This document shows, piece after piece, positions 53,073 to 62,134 of a DNA stretch of 64,000 nt (position 1 is the first letter of the stretch; the number at the start of each line of letters is the position of its first letter). This DNA is from Xenophilus sp. Marseille-Q4582 (GTDB taxonomy: Bacteria; Pseudomonadota; Gammaproteobacteria; Burkholderiales; Burkholderiaceae_C), in the NCBI RefSeq assembly GCF_916700565.1, contig NZ_CAKAKO010000002.1, positions 1,041,151 to 1,105,150 on the forward strand, written 5' to 3'. The notes under the pieces were generated by a model. The model made no database searches. It was not told where the DNA came from and worked only from the letters and a program-made list of their open reading frames with translations. The position numbers and the translations under genes were made by a program.

Positions 53073-53397
53073 GGCGGTCTCCGATGTTGTTGTGCGGGCC
53101 CGCAGTCTTGGGCGCGGTCGCGGCGCGGGCAATCACGCGCGGGACAGCGTGCCGGCCGTGCCTCGGCAGCCCCCGGCCGGCACCCGCTGCTAACCCTGAG
53201 TGCGGCAGCCAGTTTCCGCAAGCGCCGCGCCAGCGCCCCCTTCTACGCTGGCGGATAGGGGAAAGCCCCCTGCGACCCACCCTTACGTTTGCGCGGCCGC
53301 CTGACTACGATGCGCGCAACCGACGGGCTGGGGAGTGCGCCATGAGGCGCAGCCACGCGATGTGGACGACAACGGTACAGCACGGAGACAAGGCAGC
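53073..53397. other. Divergent regulatory region between propeller lipoprotein and AraC gene
   Basis: The 325 bases hold a perfect 12-bp palindrome TGCGGGCCCGCA (53093-53104), 20 bases upstream of the lipoprotein start, and a longer hairpin GCCGGCCG...CGGCCGGC near 53147-53177. These are candidate sites for the AraC-type regulator or a leader structure. A GTG in frame with the AraC gene at 53335 gives an alternative start. No other gene is seen. Confidence 0.5.
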
Positions 53398-54204
53398 ATG
53401 CAGACGACCAGGGTGGTGCGCGCCGGCGGCGGCGAGCGCCTGATGTGGCTGACGGGCCAGCGCGTGTTCTATGCGGGCCTGCTGGGTTCGGTGGCCCTGC
53501 GCACTTCGGGCGGGTGGGCCATCTATGTCTCGCCCTCGGGCCTGCCCAACCGGGTGCGCCTGGGCGGCGGCGCGTGGCAGAGCGGCGAGTTGATCGTGGT
53601 GCCGCCCATGGTGCCGCACTGCATGGAAAGCCCGCAGCCGCTGATCCTGAACCTGGTGATCGAGCCCGAGTTCGTCGACCCGCACGCGCTGCCGCCGCTG
53701 CTGCGCCAGTGCGGCGTGGTGGACGACGCCGCCTTCGTGCGCCACGTGCGCGCCACGCATGCGCGGCTGCTCGCGGCCTCGGGCCGCCAGTGCTTCGGCG
53801 GCTTCGACTTCGACCGGCTGTTCTTCGGCGCGCCGCTGCCGGTGCGCGCGCTGGATGCGCGCATCCGCACCGTGGTCGAGCGCGTGAACGCGAACCCGGC
53901 CGAGTCGGTGTCGGCCGAGCAATGCGCGGCCGAAGTGAACCTGTCCTTCTCGCGCTTCCTGCACCTGTTCAAGGCGCAGACGGGGATGACCTTCCGCGCC
54001 TTCCGCGCCTGGAAGCGCGCGCGCAGCGTGCTGCGCTACGTGCGCGACGCGGCCAGCCTCACCGACATCGCGCTCAGCGCCGGCTACCCCGATTCCACGC
54101 ATTTCAGCCACTCGATCCGCCAGTTCTACGGCCTCAAGCCCAGCGACATCGTGGCGGGTTCGCGGCGGCTGGCGCTGCACCACGCCGGCCGCGCCGTGCT
54201 GTGA
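53398..54204 (+). CDS. AraC-family transcriptional regulator
   Basis: The 268-residue regulator has an N-terminal cupin-like ligand domain (VVPPMVPHCMESPQPLILNL) and C-terminal double HTH (about 170-255) with CAAEVNLSFSRFLHLFKAQT, FRAFRAWKRARSVLRY, LTDIALSAGYPDSTHFSHSI and GLKPSDIV. ATG 53398 has GGAGACAAGGCAGC upstream; a GTG 21 codons earlier is possible. It precedes the second Liv cluster by 111 bases on the same strand and may regulate it or the divergent lipoprotein. Confidence 0.85.
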   Translation: MQTTRVVRAGGGERLMWLTGQRVFYAGLLGSVALRTSGGWAIYVSPSGLPNRVRLGGGAWQSGELIVVPPMVPHCMESPQPLILNLVIEPEFVDPHALPPLLRQCGVVDDAAFVRHVRATHARLLAASGRQCFGGFDFDRLFFGAPLPVRALDARIRTVVERVNANPAESVSAEQCAAEVNLSFSRFLHLFKAQTGMTFRAFRAWKRARSVLRYVRDAASLTDIALSAGYPDSTHFSHSIRQFYGLKPSDIVAGSRRLALHHAGRAVL

Positions 54205-54315
54205 AGGAGTCGGCGGTTTTCGTCGCTTCCGACGAAGCCGCAAGCCGGCCCGCTCCCTAGACTGCCTCGCCAACCGACGGTCCCCCTCAGTCGCGCCACT
54301 TCGCAGAGGTCCTTC

Positions 54316-55191
54316 TTGCAAATCCTTCAACTGCTGCTGTCCGGCATCGCCCAAGGCTGCATCTACGGCCTCATCGCGCTGGGCTTCGTGCTGATCTACA
54401 AGGCGACCGAGACCGTGAGCTTCGCGCAGGGCGATCTCATGATGCTGGGCGCCTTCGCGGCCTTCGCCGGCATGACGCTCTTCGGCCTGCCCTTCTGGCT
54501 GGCGGCGGCACTGGCGGTGGCGGCGCTGGTGGCCTTCGGCGCGCTGCTCGAACTGGCGGTGATCCGGCCCATCCTGGGGCAGCCGCAGTTCTCCATCGTC
54601 ATGCTCACCATCGGCGTCGGGTACGTGGTGCGCGGGCTCATCACCATGGTGCCAGGCATCGGCACCGAAACGCACACGCTGGCCGTGCCCTACAAGGACG
54701 AGGTGTGGAACGTGGGCGGCCTGGTGGTCAACGCACCGCAGGCGGTGGTGATCGGCGCCACGGCGGCGCTGTGCCTGCTGCTCTATGTCATGTTCCGCTA
54801 CAGCAAGCTGGGCATCGCGATGCAGGCCAGCTCGCAGAACCAGCTGGCGGCCTACTACATGGGCATTCCGGTCAAGCGGCTCAACGGGCTGGTGTGGGGG
54901 CTGGCGGCGGCGGTGGCCACGGTGGCAGGCATCCTCTTGGCGCCCATCACCTTCGTGCATGCCAACATGGGCTTCATCGGGCTCAAGGCCTTTCCGGCGG
55001 CCGTGGTGGGGGGCTTCGGCAGCCTGCCGGGCGCCATCGTGGGCGGGCTGATCATCGGCGTGGTGGAGTCCTTCGCGGGCTTTTACCTGCCCGACGGCTT
55101 CAAGGACACGGCCCCCTACATCGTGGTGCTGCTGATGCTCATGATCAAGCCCAACGGCCTGTTCGGCGAGAAGCTGCGCAAGAAGGTCTGA
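54316..55191 (+). CDS. livH: Branched-chain-type ABC importer permease (LivH-like)
   Basis: The 291-residue permease starts with TTG (54316) after CAGAGG. LLSGIAQGCIYGLIALGFVL, ATETVSFAQGDLMMLGAFAA, and VVGGFGSLPGAIVGGLIIGV followed by MIKPNGLFGEKLRKKV are diagnostic. It is the first gene of the second Liv cluster, 32 bases before LivM. Confidence 0.92.
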   Translation: MQILQLLLSGIAQGCIYGLIALGFVLIYKATETVSFAQGDLMMLGAFAAFAGMTLFGLPFWLAAALAVAALVAFGALLELAVIRPILGQPQFSIVMLTIGVGYVVRGLITMVPGIGTETHTLAVPYKDEVWNVGGLVVNAPQAVVIGATAALCLLLYVMFRYSKLGIAMQASSQNQLAAYYMGIPVKRLNGLVWGLAAAVATVAGILLAPITFVHANMGFIGLKAFPAAVVGGFGSLPGAIVGGLIIGVVESFAGFYLPDGFKDTAPYIVVLLMLMIKPNGLFGEKLRKKV

Positions 55192-55223
55192 CAAGAAGAA
55201 CAAGAACCCCAGGAAGGCCATCG

Positions 55224-56300
55224 ATGCGTTTCATCTTCAAGACCTCCTACGCGCAGGACATCCAGCTGGCCAAGCACGGCGGCCACCGCTTCTGGTATTC
55301 GCTGCTGGGCCTGGCGCTGCTGGCCGCGCCCTGGCTCGTGGACGAGTACTGGCTCGCGCAGCTGACTTTCGTGCTGATCTACAGCGTGGTGGGCCTGGGG
55401 CTGATGCTGTTGGCTGGCTTCACGGGGCAGTTCTCCATCGGGCATGCGGCCTTCCTGGGCACCGGGGCCTACACGCAGGCCGTGCTGGTCAACTTGGGCG
55501 TGCCCTTTCCGCTGGCGCTGGCGGCGGCGGCGGCGCTGTCGGCCGCCGTGGGCGTGGTGGTGGCGCTGCCGGCGCTGCGTGTGAAGGGCATCTACCTGGG
55601 CATCGCCACGCTGGCCTTCGGCTTCATCGTCGAAGAGGTGTTCGCGCGCTGGGAGCGCGTGACGGGTGGCAACGCCGGCCTGCATGTGCATCCGCCCACG
55701 CTCTTCGGCTTCGACCTGGGAAGCGGCGCGCCTTTCTATTTCGTGTGCCTGGTGGTGGCGGTGCTGTGCACGCTGGGCCTCCTGAACCTGCTGCGCGCGC
55801 CCACCGGCCGGGCCTTCGTCGCCATCCGGGATTCGGAGATCTCGGCCCAGAGCATGGGCATTCACCTGGCGCGCTACAAGACGCTGTCCTTCGCCATCTC
55901 GGCCGCGCTCGCGGGGCTGGGTGGCGCGCTGTACGCGCACAAGATCAGCTTTCTCTCGCCCGACCAGTTCAGCATCCTGCAGTCCATCGACCTGCTGCTG
56001 CTGGTGGTGATCGGCGGGCTGGGTTCGGTGCATGGCGCCTTCCTGGGCGCGATCTTCATCATCACCATGCCGCAGCTCATCGCGCTGAGCAAGGACTGGC
56101 TGCCCGAGGCCATCGGCCAGGCGCCGGGGCTGCAGGGGCTGGTGTACGGGGCGGTGCTGATCGCCTTCGTGCTCTTCGAGCCCCTGGGCCTGTACGGTCG
56201 CTGGCTCAAGATCCGCACCTGGCTGCAGCTCTTTCCCTTCTACCGCCGCGGCATGTTCAAGCGGCAGAAGTCCTTCACCAAGTCGGACCGGCTCAGATGA
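55224..56300 (+). CDS. livM: Branched-chain-type ABC importer permease (LivM-like)
   Basis: The 358-residue permease has an N-terminal polar segment, about nine membrane spans, [40 protein letters not shown] and [20 protein letters not shown], and a basic C-terminal tail [21 protein letters not shown] 55224 has AGGAAGG upstream. Its stop overlaps the ATPase gene by ATGA. Confidence 0.92.
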   Translation: MRFIFKTSYAQDIQLAKHGGHRFWYSLLGLALLAAPWLVDEYWLAQLTFVLIYSVVGLGLMLLAGFTGQFSIGHAAFLGTGAYTQAVLVNLGVPFPLALAAAAALSAAVGVVVALPALRVKGIYLGIATLAFGFIVEEVFARWERVTGGNAGLHVHPPTLFGFDLGSGAPFYFVCLVVAVLCTLGLLNLLRAPTGRAFVAIRDSEISAQSMGIHLARYKTLSFAISAALAGLGGALYAHKISFLSPDQFSILQSIDLLLLVVIGGLGSVHGAFLGAIFIITMPQLIALSKDWLPEAIGQAPGLQGLVYGAVLIAFVLFEPLGLYGRWLKIRTWLQLFPFYRRGMFKRQKSFTKSDRLR

Positions 56301-57109
56301 ACAACGAGCTTCTTCTTTCGGCCAGCGAGCTGAGCGTGCGCTTCGGCGGCGTGCTGGCCGTGAACAAGGTCAGCTTCGACGTGCGGCGCGGCGAGGTGTT
56401 CACGCTGATCGGCCCCAACGGCGCGGGCAAGACCACGGTCTTCAACCTGATCAGCCGCATCTACCAGCCCACCACGGGCCAGATCACCTGGCATGGGGAC
56501 GCGTCGCCACTCACGCTGACGAGCCAGCCCCCGCATGCCATCGCGGCGCTGGGGATTGCGCGCACCTTCCAGAACATCGAGCTGTTCGAGCATGCGACGG
56601 TGCTGCACAACCTGCTGATCGGCCGCCACACGCACCGGCGCACGGGCTTCTGGCGCGAGGTCTTCTTCACGCCCGCCACGCGTGCGGCCGAGATCGCCGC
56701 GCGCGAGAAGGCCGAGCAGGTGATCGACCTGCTGGACCTGCAGCACCACCGCGACTCGATGGTGGCGGGCCTGCCCTATGGCGTGCGCAAGGTGGTGGAA
56801 CTGGCGCGCGCGCTGTGCACCGAGCCCAAGCTGCTGCTGCTGGACGAGCCGTCTTCCGGCCTCAATGTGGAAGAGACAGCCGACATGGCCTTCTGGATCC
56901 AGGACATCCAGCACGAGCTGGGCATTTCGGTGCTGATGGTGGAGCACGACATGAGCCTGGTGTCCAAGGTGTCGGACCGCGTGCTGGCCATGAACCAGGG
57001 GGAGGTGCTGGCCATGGGCACCGCGCGCGAGGTGCAGAACGATGCGCGCGTGATCGAGGCCTATCTGGGGACGGTGGAGGATGTGAGCAGCTTGCGGAGG
57101 GCGGCGTGA
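56297..57109 (+). CDS. livG: Branched-chain-type ABC importer ATPase (LivG-like)
   Basis: The 270-residue ATPase has Walker [12 protein letters not shown]-loop [10 protein letters not shown], signature [15 protein letters not shown], Walker B LLLLDEP and VLMVEHDM. It is coupled to LivM by ATGA. The partner ATPase does not follow directly but after 589 bases of non-coding sequence. Confidence 0.92.
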   Translation: MNNELLLSASELSVRFGGVLAVNKVSFDVRRGEVFTLIGPNGAGKTTVFNLISRIYQPTTGQITWHGDASPLTLTSQPPHAIAALGIARTFQNIELFEHATVLHNLLIGRHTHRRTGFWREVFFTPATRAAEIAAREKAEQVIDLLDLQHHRDSMVAGLPYGVRKVVELARALCTEPKLLLLDEPSSGLNVEETADMAFWIQDIQHELGISVLMVEHDMSLVSKVSDRVLAMNQGEVLAMGTAREVQNDARVIEAYLGTVEDVSSLRRAA

Positions 57110-57698
57110 GGTGCAGCGATCGCTCGGTGCTGGACGCTTTGCGTCCTTGGCAGAGGCCCCCCGGCCTCGGGTGCGGGCCGGCCGACCCTGGCGCGCCGGT
57201 CCCCTGCGGGGACTGCCCTGCGATGCTCGCGCAACCGGCGCATCGCAGAACTCGCTGCATTCGCTGCGTTCATTCCGCTCAGACAGCTGCCGCGAGTCAG
57301 TTCACGAAGCACGCCTGTCCTTCGGCAGGCGTGCGGCCGGCCGCGCTGTGCTTCTCGGCGGCGCACAAGGGATCGGCCGGCCCGCACCCCAGTCCGGGCT
57401 CCAAGGTGGCATCCACCGTCACGTCTTCTGGGGCGCCAGCACTCGATGCGCCATGCTTGGGCGCGACGTTTGCACGATGCCTGGTGGCTCACGCCGGGCT
57501 GCGAATCGGCACGGCCGAGCAGCGCAGCCGGGCGGGGAAAAAGAAGGACGCATGTTTGAGCGAAGCGAGTTTGCGTCCTTCCCCCGGCCGGCGAGCAGCG
57601 CAGGGAAGTCGCCGCAGGCGACCCGTGACGTCTGAGCAGCCCGGCGTGAGCTGCCAGGCATCCGGGCGCATCGGATTGTTTGACGAGGGCCGCAACCG
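57110..57698. other. Hairpin-rich non-coding insertion between livG and livF
   Basis: No protein gene is supported in these 589 bases; the open frames present are Arg/Ser/Cys-rich, without homology or ribosome sites. It contains strong hairpins, including GCACGCCTG/CAGGCGTGC (57309-57334) and GAAGGACGCA/TGCGTCCTTC (57543-57581), the latter enclosing TGTTTGAGCGAAGCGAGTT. The composition and structure suggest one or more intergenic repeat elements inserted inside the operon. LivF is expected to follow LivG directly, so the interruption is unusual. Confidence 0.6.
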
Positions 57699-58472
57699 AT
57701 GACTGCAGAAATCCTCCAACTCCTCAACGTCGAAAGCGCCTACGGCCCGATCAAGGCGATCCGCGGCGTGAGCCTCAAGGTGCGGCAGGGCGAGATCGCC
57801 ACCGTGCTGGGCAGCAACGGCGCGGGCAAGACGACCATCCTCAAGACCATCTCCGGCATCATCGATCCGCGCAAGGGATCGGTGCAGTTCAAGGGCATGG
57901 ACATCACGGCCAAGGACCCGGCCTTCATCGTGCAGCAGGGCCTGTCGCACGTGCCCGAGGGCCGCGAGGTGTTCCCGCTGCTGTCAGTGAAAGACAACCT
58001 CGTCATGGGCGCCTACACCCGGCAGGACCGCGACGGCGTCGCGCGCGACATGGAAACCGTGTTCGGCTACTTCCCCATCCTGCGCGAGCGTGCGGGGCAG
58101 GACGCCGGGCTGCTGTCGGGCGGCCAGCAGCAGATGCTGGCCATCTCGCGCGCCATCATGGCCGCGCCGCAGCTCATCCTGCTCGACGAGCCTTCGCTGG
58201 GCCTGTCGCCCAAGCTCACCAAGGAAATCTTCGAGATCGTGGTGCGCATCAACCGCGAGCGCGGCACCACCATCCTGCTGGTGGAGCAGAACGCCAACAT
58301 GGCGCTCAACGCCGCCGACTACGGCTACGTGCTCGAGAACGGCCGCATCGTCATGGAAGACCGCTGCGACCGCCTGCGCGAGAAGGACGACATCAAGGAG
58401 TTCTACCTGGGGATGAAGGACGACGGCGTGCGCGGCGAGCGGCGCTGGAAGAAGAAAAAGACCTGGCGCTGA
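57699..58472 (+). CDS. livF: Branched-chain-type ABC importer ATPase (LivF-like)
   Basis: The 257-residue ATPase has Walker [27 protein letters not shown], signature LLSGGQQQMLAISRA, Walker B LILLDEPSLGLSP and ILLVEQNANMAL. The C-terminus ends in the basic RRWKKKKTWR, as in the paralogue at 12203. GAGG precedes the ATG. It pairs with LivG despite the inserted spacer. Confidence 0.92.
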   Translation: MTAEILQLLNVESAYGPIKAIRGVSLKVRQGEIATVLGSNGAGKTTILKTISGIIDPRKGSVQFKGMDITAKDPAFIVQQGLSHVPEGREVFPLLSVKDNLVMGAYTRQDRDGVARDMETVFGYFPILRERAGQDAGLLSGGQQQMLAISRAIMAAPQLILLDEPSLGLSPKLTKEIFEIVVRINRERGTTILLVEQNANMALNAADYGYVLENGRIVMEDRCDRLREKDDIKEFYLGMKDDGVRGERRWKKKKTWR

Positions 58473-58550
58473 ACCGCGCCGGCCCCGTCCGCCCGCCGAA
58501 CCCATTGCGAACCCGGCTGCGCCCCCGCACCCACCGAAGGAAGCCTGCCC

Positions 58551-60506
58551 ATGCGCGCTGACACCGAGAGCCCCGCCGCCACGCCTGCCGCCGCAGCGGC
58601 CCGCGCTACGCCGCCGGACGCCGGACGCTCCGCGGCCCGCGCGCCCGAAGGCCTGTGGGACCTGGCCCACCTGCAGCCGCGCACCGACATCGTCGTGCCC
58701 GGCGACACCCTGCCCGCCGTTTTCTGGCATGCGGCCGAACAGCGGGCCGACCGCGTATGGATGCGGCAGAAGGAGCTGGGCATCTGGCGGAGCTGGACCT
58801 GGCGCCAGACCGCCGAGGCCGTGCGCGAGATCGCCGCGGGCCTGCTCGCGCTGGGCTTCGCGCGCGGCGAATGCGCGTCCATCCTGTCCAACACCGTCGT
58901 CGAATGGGTGCTGTGCGACCTGGCCGTGCTCAGCTGCAACGGCGTGGCCAACGGCATCTACCCCACCGATGCCGCCTCGCAGGTGCACTACCTGTGCGAG
59001 GACTCGCGCACCACCGTGCTCTTCGTGGAAGACGAGGAACAGCTGGACAAGGCGCTGGAAGTGCGCGCCCGGCTGCCCCTGCTGCGCAAGGTCATCGTCT
59101 TCGACATGGAAGGGCTGCGCGCGCTGCGCGACCCGGACGTGATGAGCCTGGCGGCGCTGCGCGAGCTGGGCCGCGCCCAGATGCAGGCGCAGGCGCCGGA
59201 GCTGGCGCGGCGCATCGCCGGCACGCGGCCCGAGGACCTGGCCATCCTGGTCTACACCTCTGGCACCACGGGCAAACCCAAGGGCGCCATGCACAGCCAT
59301 GGCGGGCTGGTGTACGCCATGCGCGGCTACAACACGTTGATGGCGCAGACCGAGCAGGACGAGCGCATGTGCTTCCTGCCGCTGTGCCACATCGCCGAGC
59401 GCATGGGCGGCGAGTATTCGGCCATGTACACGGGCGCGGTGCTCAACTTCGTCGAGAACCCCGAGACCGTGCCCGAGAACGTGCGCGAGATCGCGCCGAC
59501 CGTGTTCACCGCCGTGCCGCGCGTGTGGGAGAAGTTCTACTCGGGCGTGATGATCGCGCTCAAGGAAGCCAGCGGCGTGCAGCAGGCGGCCTACCAGTGG
59601 GCCATCGGCGTGGGGCAGCAGATCGCCGAGCGCGTGCTGGCGGGCCAACCGGTGGATGCGGGCCTGCGCTTTCGCTTCAGGCTCGCGCGCTGGCTGGCGC
59701 TGGACAACGTGCGCAAGATGATCGGCATCCACCGCGCGCGCTTCCTCGTCACCGGCGCCGCGCCCATCTCGCCCGAACTCGTGCGCTGGTACCTGGCGCT
59801 GGGCGTGCCCATGCTCGAGGTGTGGGGCATGACCGAGACCGCGGGCGCGGCCACGGCCATTCCGGCCGGGCGCATCAAGCCCGGCTCCATCGGGCCGGCG
59901 GCGGGCTTCAACGAAGTGCGGCTCGATCCGGCCACGGGCGAGATCCTCGTGCGCGGGCCCAATGTGTTCATGGGCTACCTGAACCTGCCCGAGAAGACCG
60001 CCGAAGCCATCGACGCCGACGGCTGGCTGCACACGGGCGACGTGGGTCAGGTGGACGAGGACGGGTATTTCCGCATCACCGACCGCATGAAGGACATCAT
60101 CATCACGGCGGGCGGCAAAAACATCACGCCCAGCGAACTGGAGAACGAACTCAAGTTCAGCCCCTACGTCACCGACGCGGTGGTGATCGGCGACGCCAGG
60201 CCCTACCTGACGGTGATCATCATGATCGACCAGGAAAACGTCGAGAAGTACGCACAGGACCATGACGTGCCCTTCAGCAACTATGCCAGCCTCACGCGCG
60301 CGCAGGAGGTGCAGGACCTGATCCAGGACGAGATCGACCGCGTGAACGCCAAGTTCGCGCGCGTGGAGCAGATCAAGAAGTTCTTCCTGCTCGACACCCA
60401 GCTCTCGGCCGAGGACGAAGAACTCACGCCCACCATGAAGCTCAAGCGCAAGCTCGTGCAGACCAAGTACGCCGCGCAGATCGATCAGATGTACCCGAAG
60501 GCATGA
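58551..60506 (+). CDS. AMP-dependent acyl-CoA synthetase (long-chain/aromatic acid type)
   Basis: A 651-residue paralogue of the ligase at 17366 with an Ala/Thr-rich N-terminal extension of about 30 residues. It has the P-loop VYTSGTTGKPKGAMHSHGG, FLPLCHIAERMGGEYSAMY, WGMTETAGAATA, TGDVGQVDEDGYF and RITDRMKDIIITAGGKNITP, with the conserved C-terminal Lys region KLKRKLVQTKYAAQID. It would activate the acid imported by the same cluster. AAGGAAG precedes the ATG. Confidence 0.9.
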   Translation: MRADTESPAATPAAAAARATPPDAGRSAARAPEGLWDLAHLQPRTDIVVPGDTLPAVFWHAAEQRADRVWMRQKELGIWRSWTWRQTAEAVREIAAGLLALGFARGECASILSNTVVEWVLCDLAVLSCNGVANGIYPTDAASQVHYLCEDSRTTVLFVEDEEQLDKALEVRARLPLLRKVIVFDMEGLRALRDPDVMSLAALRELGRAQMQAQAPELARRIAGTRPEDLAILVYTSGTTGKPKGAMHSHGGLVYAMRGYNTLMAQTEQDERMCFLPLCHIAERMGGEYSAMYTGAVLNFVENPETVPENVREIAPTVFTAVPRVWEKFYSGVMIALKEASGVQQAAYQWAIGVGQQIAERVLAGQPVDAGLRFRFRLARWLALDNVRKMIGIHRARFLVTGAAPISPELVRWYLALGVPMLEVWGMTETAGAATAIPAGRIKPGSIGPAAGFNEVRLDPATGEILVRGPNVFMGYLNLPEKTAEAIDADGWLHTGDVGQVDEDGYFRITDRMKDIIITAGGKNITPSELENELKFSPYVTDAVVIGDARPYLTVIIMIDQENVEKYAQDHDVPFSNYASLTRAQEVQDLIQDEIDRVNAKFARVEQIKKFFLLDTQLSAEDEELTPTMKLKRKLVQTKYAAQIDQMYPKA

Positions 60507-60519
60507 ATCTTCCTACTGC

Positions 60520-60593
60520 GCGGCCCGATGCTGCGCCTGCGGTCCTCGCCGTACGAGAGTACGGCTGCGGTCCTCGACGCAGCCTCGGGCCGC
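60520..60593. repeat. Nested palindromic intergenic element (REP/BIME-like)
   Basis: Outer 16-bp arms GCGGCCCGATGCTGCG and CGCAGCCTCGGGCCGC pair with one mismatch. Inside lies the direct repeat CTGCGGTCCTCG twice and, at the centre, the perfect palindrome CCGTAC-GAGA-GTACGG. The regular layering suggests a mobile REP-type element. It separates the ligase from the binding-protein gene. Confidence 0.7.
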
Positions 60594-60651
60594 TCGCTAC
60601 GGAATCTTCACGCCTTCGGTCGCGCCAGATGATTCAACGAAGGAGACAGCC

Positions 60652-61812
60652 ATGACTGCAAAGAGAATGATCGCCCTGGCCGCGATGGCCTTGACCAGCC
60701 CCATGCTCCTGGCCCAGCAGGGCGTGAGCAAGGACGAGATCCGCATCGGGACCATCCAGGACCTGTCGGGCCCGCTGGCCGGCTTCGGCAAGCAGGCGCG
60801 CAACGGCATGCAGCTGCGCGTGGACGAGATCAACGAGCAGGGCGGCATCAATGGCCGCAAGCTCAGGCTCTATGTGGAGGACTCGGGCTACGACCCGAAG
60901 AAGGCCGTGCTCGCGGCGCAGAAGCTGGTCAACCAGGACAAGATCTTCATCATGGCCGGGCACATCGGCACGGCGCAGAACATGGCCGCGATGCCGGTGC
61001 AGTTCAGCAAGAACGTCATCAACTTCCTGCCGATCACGGCCGCGCGCGAGATGTACGAGCCGCACCACCGGCTCAAGTACTCCTTCGCCGCCACCTATTA
61101 CGACCAGATCCGGCTGGCGCTGCCCACCCTGATCAAGGAGAAGAACGCCAAGAAGGTCTGCACCATCTACCAGGACGACGAGTTCGGCCTGGAGGTGCAG
61201 CGTGGCGCCGAGGCGGCGCTGAAGGCCGTGAACATGGAGCTGGCGGAGAAGACCAGCTTCAAGCGCGGCGCCACCGACTTCAGCTCCCAGGTGGCGCGCA
61301 TGAAGGCCGCCAACTGCGACCTGGTCGTGCTGGGCACCATCATCCGCGAGACCATCGGCACCATCGGCGAGGCGCGCAAGACCGGCTTCAATCCCACCTT
61401 CCTGGGCTCCAGCGCGGCGTACACCGACCTGATCCACAAGCTGGGCGGCAAGGCCATGGACGGCCTGTACGCGACCATGACGGTGCAGAACCCCTACACC
61501 GACGAGCAGAACGACAAGATCCGCTTCTGGGCCAACAAGTACAAGACCAAGTTCAACGAGGACCCCACGGTGTTCTCGGTGTACGGCTACTCGATCATCG
61601 ACACCTTCGCCCAGGCGGCGCAGAAGGCCGGAGCCGGGCTGAGCACGGACAGCTTCGTCAAGATCATGGACGCAAGCACCTTCGAGCCCGACATGTTCGG
61701 CTCGCCCAAGATGACCTACACCGCCACCAAGCGCCTGGGCAACGACCAGTCGCGCCTGTCGCAGATCGTGGACGGCAAGTGGAAGGTGGTGTCGGGCTAC
61801 ATCACGCCGTAA
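60652..61812 (+). CDS. HAAT-family ABC substrate-binding protein (LivK-like)
   Basis: The 386-residue periplasmic receptor has a signal ending MLLAQQG and blocks IRIGTIQDLSGPLAGFGKQA, NEQGGINGRKLRLYVEDSGY, and DDEFGLEVQRGAEAALKAVN. It completes the second Liv cluster, after the ligase, with a strong AAGGAGA ribosome site. Ligand likely a small organic acid, branched-chain amino acid or amide; not determinable. Confidence 0.92.
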   Translation: MTAKRMIALAAMALTSPMLLAQQGVSKDEIRIGTIQDLSGPLAGFGKQARNGMQLRVDEINEQGGINGRKLRLYVEDSGYDPKKAVLAAQKLVNQDKIFIMAGHIGTAQNMAAMPVQFSKNVINFLPITAAREMYEPHHRLKYSFAATYYDQIRLALPTLIKEKNAKKVCTIYQDDEFGLEVQRGAEAALKAVNMELAEKTSFKRGATDFSSQVARMKAANCDLVVLGTIIRETIGTIGEARKTGFNPTFLGSSAAYTDLIHKLGGKAMDGLYATMTVQNPYTDEQNDKIRFWANKYKTKFNEDPTVFSVYGYSIIDTFAQAAQKAGAGLSTDSFVKIMDASTFEPDMFGSPKMTYTATKRLGNDQSRLSQIVDGKWKVVSGYITP

Positions 61813-62134
61813 AAAAGAGGGGCACCCCCAGGCCGCTTCGCGGCTCCCCCCTCTGCTGCGCGAGAGGGGCGCACCCTGCGGCTTGGCAGAGCCAGTTCCG
61901 CGGATGCCCTGAGGGCTTCGCTGCGCTTGCCGGCTGGGGTGGGAAAGGGACGGCTGGTCGCGGGTGCTGTGGCCGTGATGGCAAGGGCGGGCGGCAGGCC
62001 TGGGGACATTGCCAGGGAGCGGGGGCGCCGGCATCAGGCACACTTCGGCCCGCTGTTGCGGTGCGCGCCTGGCGCGCATGGGCCTCGGGCCGCCGCACTT
62101 TCTCCGCCCCATCCCCAGAGACAAGGTACCCGTC
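61813..62134. other. Intergenic region with repeat copy B and leader of Bug receptor
   Basis: The first 100 bases are copy B of the dispersed repeat also seen at 50295-50391 (shared blocks GGCGCACCC and AGCCAG.TCC.CGG.TGCCCTGAGGGCTT). The remainder is GC-rich without a clear gene; a promoter for the Bug receptor is presumably within it. Nothing else is recognised in these 322 bases. Confidence 0.6.

Noticed and set aside
57111..57635. 174-codon frame between livG and livF as a gene
   Set aside because: No ribosome site, low-complexity Arg/Ser-rich product crossing several perfect hairpins; more likely repeat DNA.
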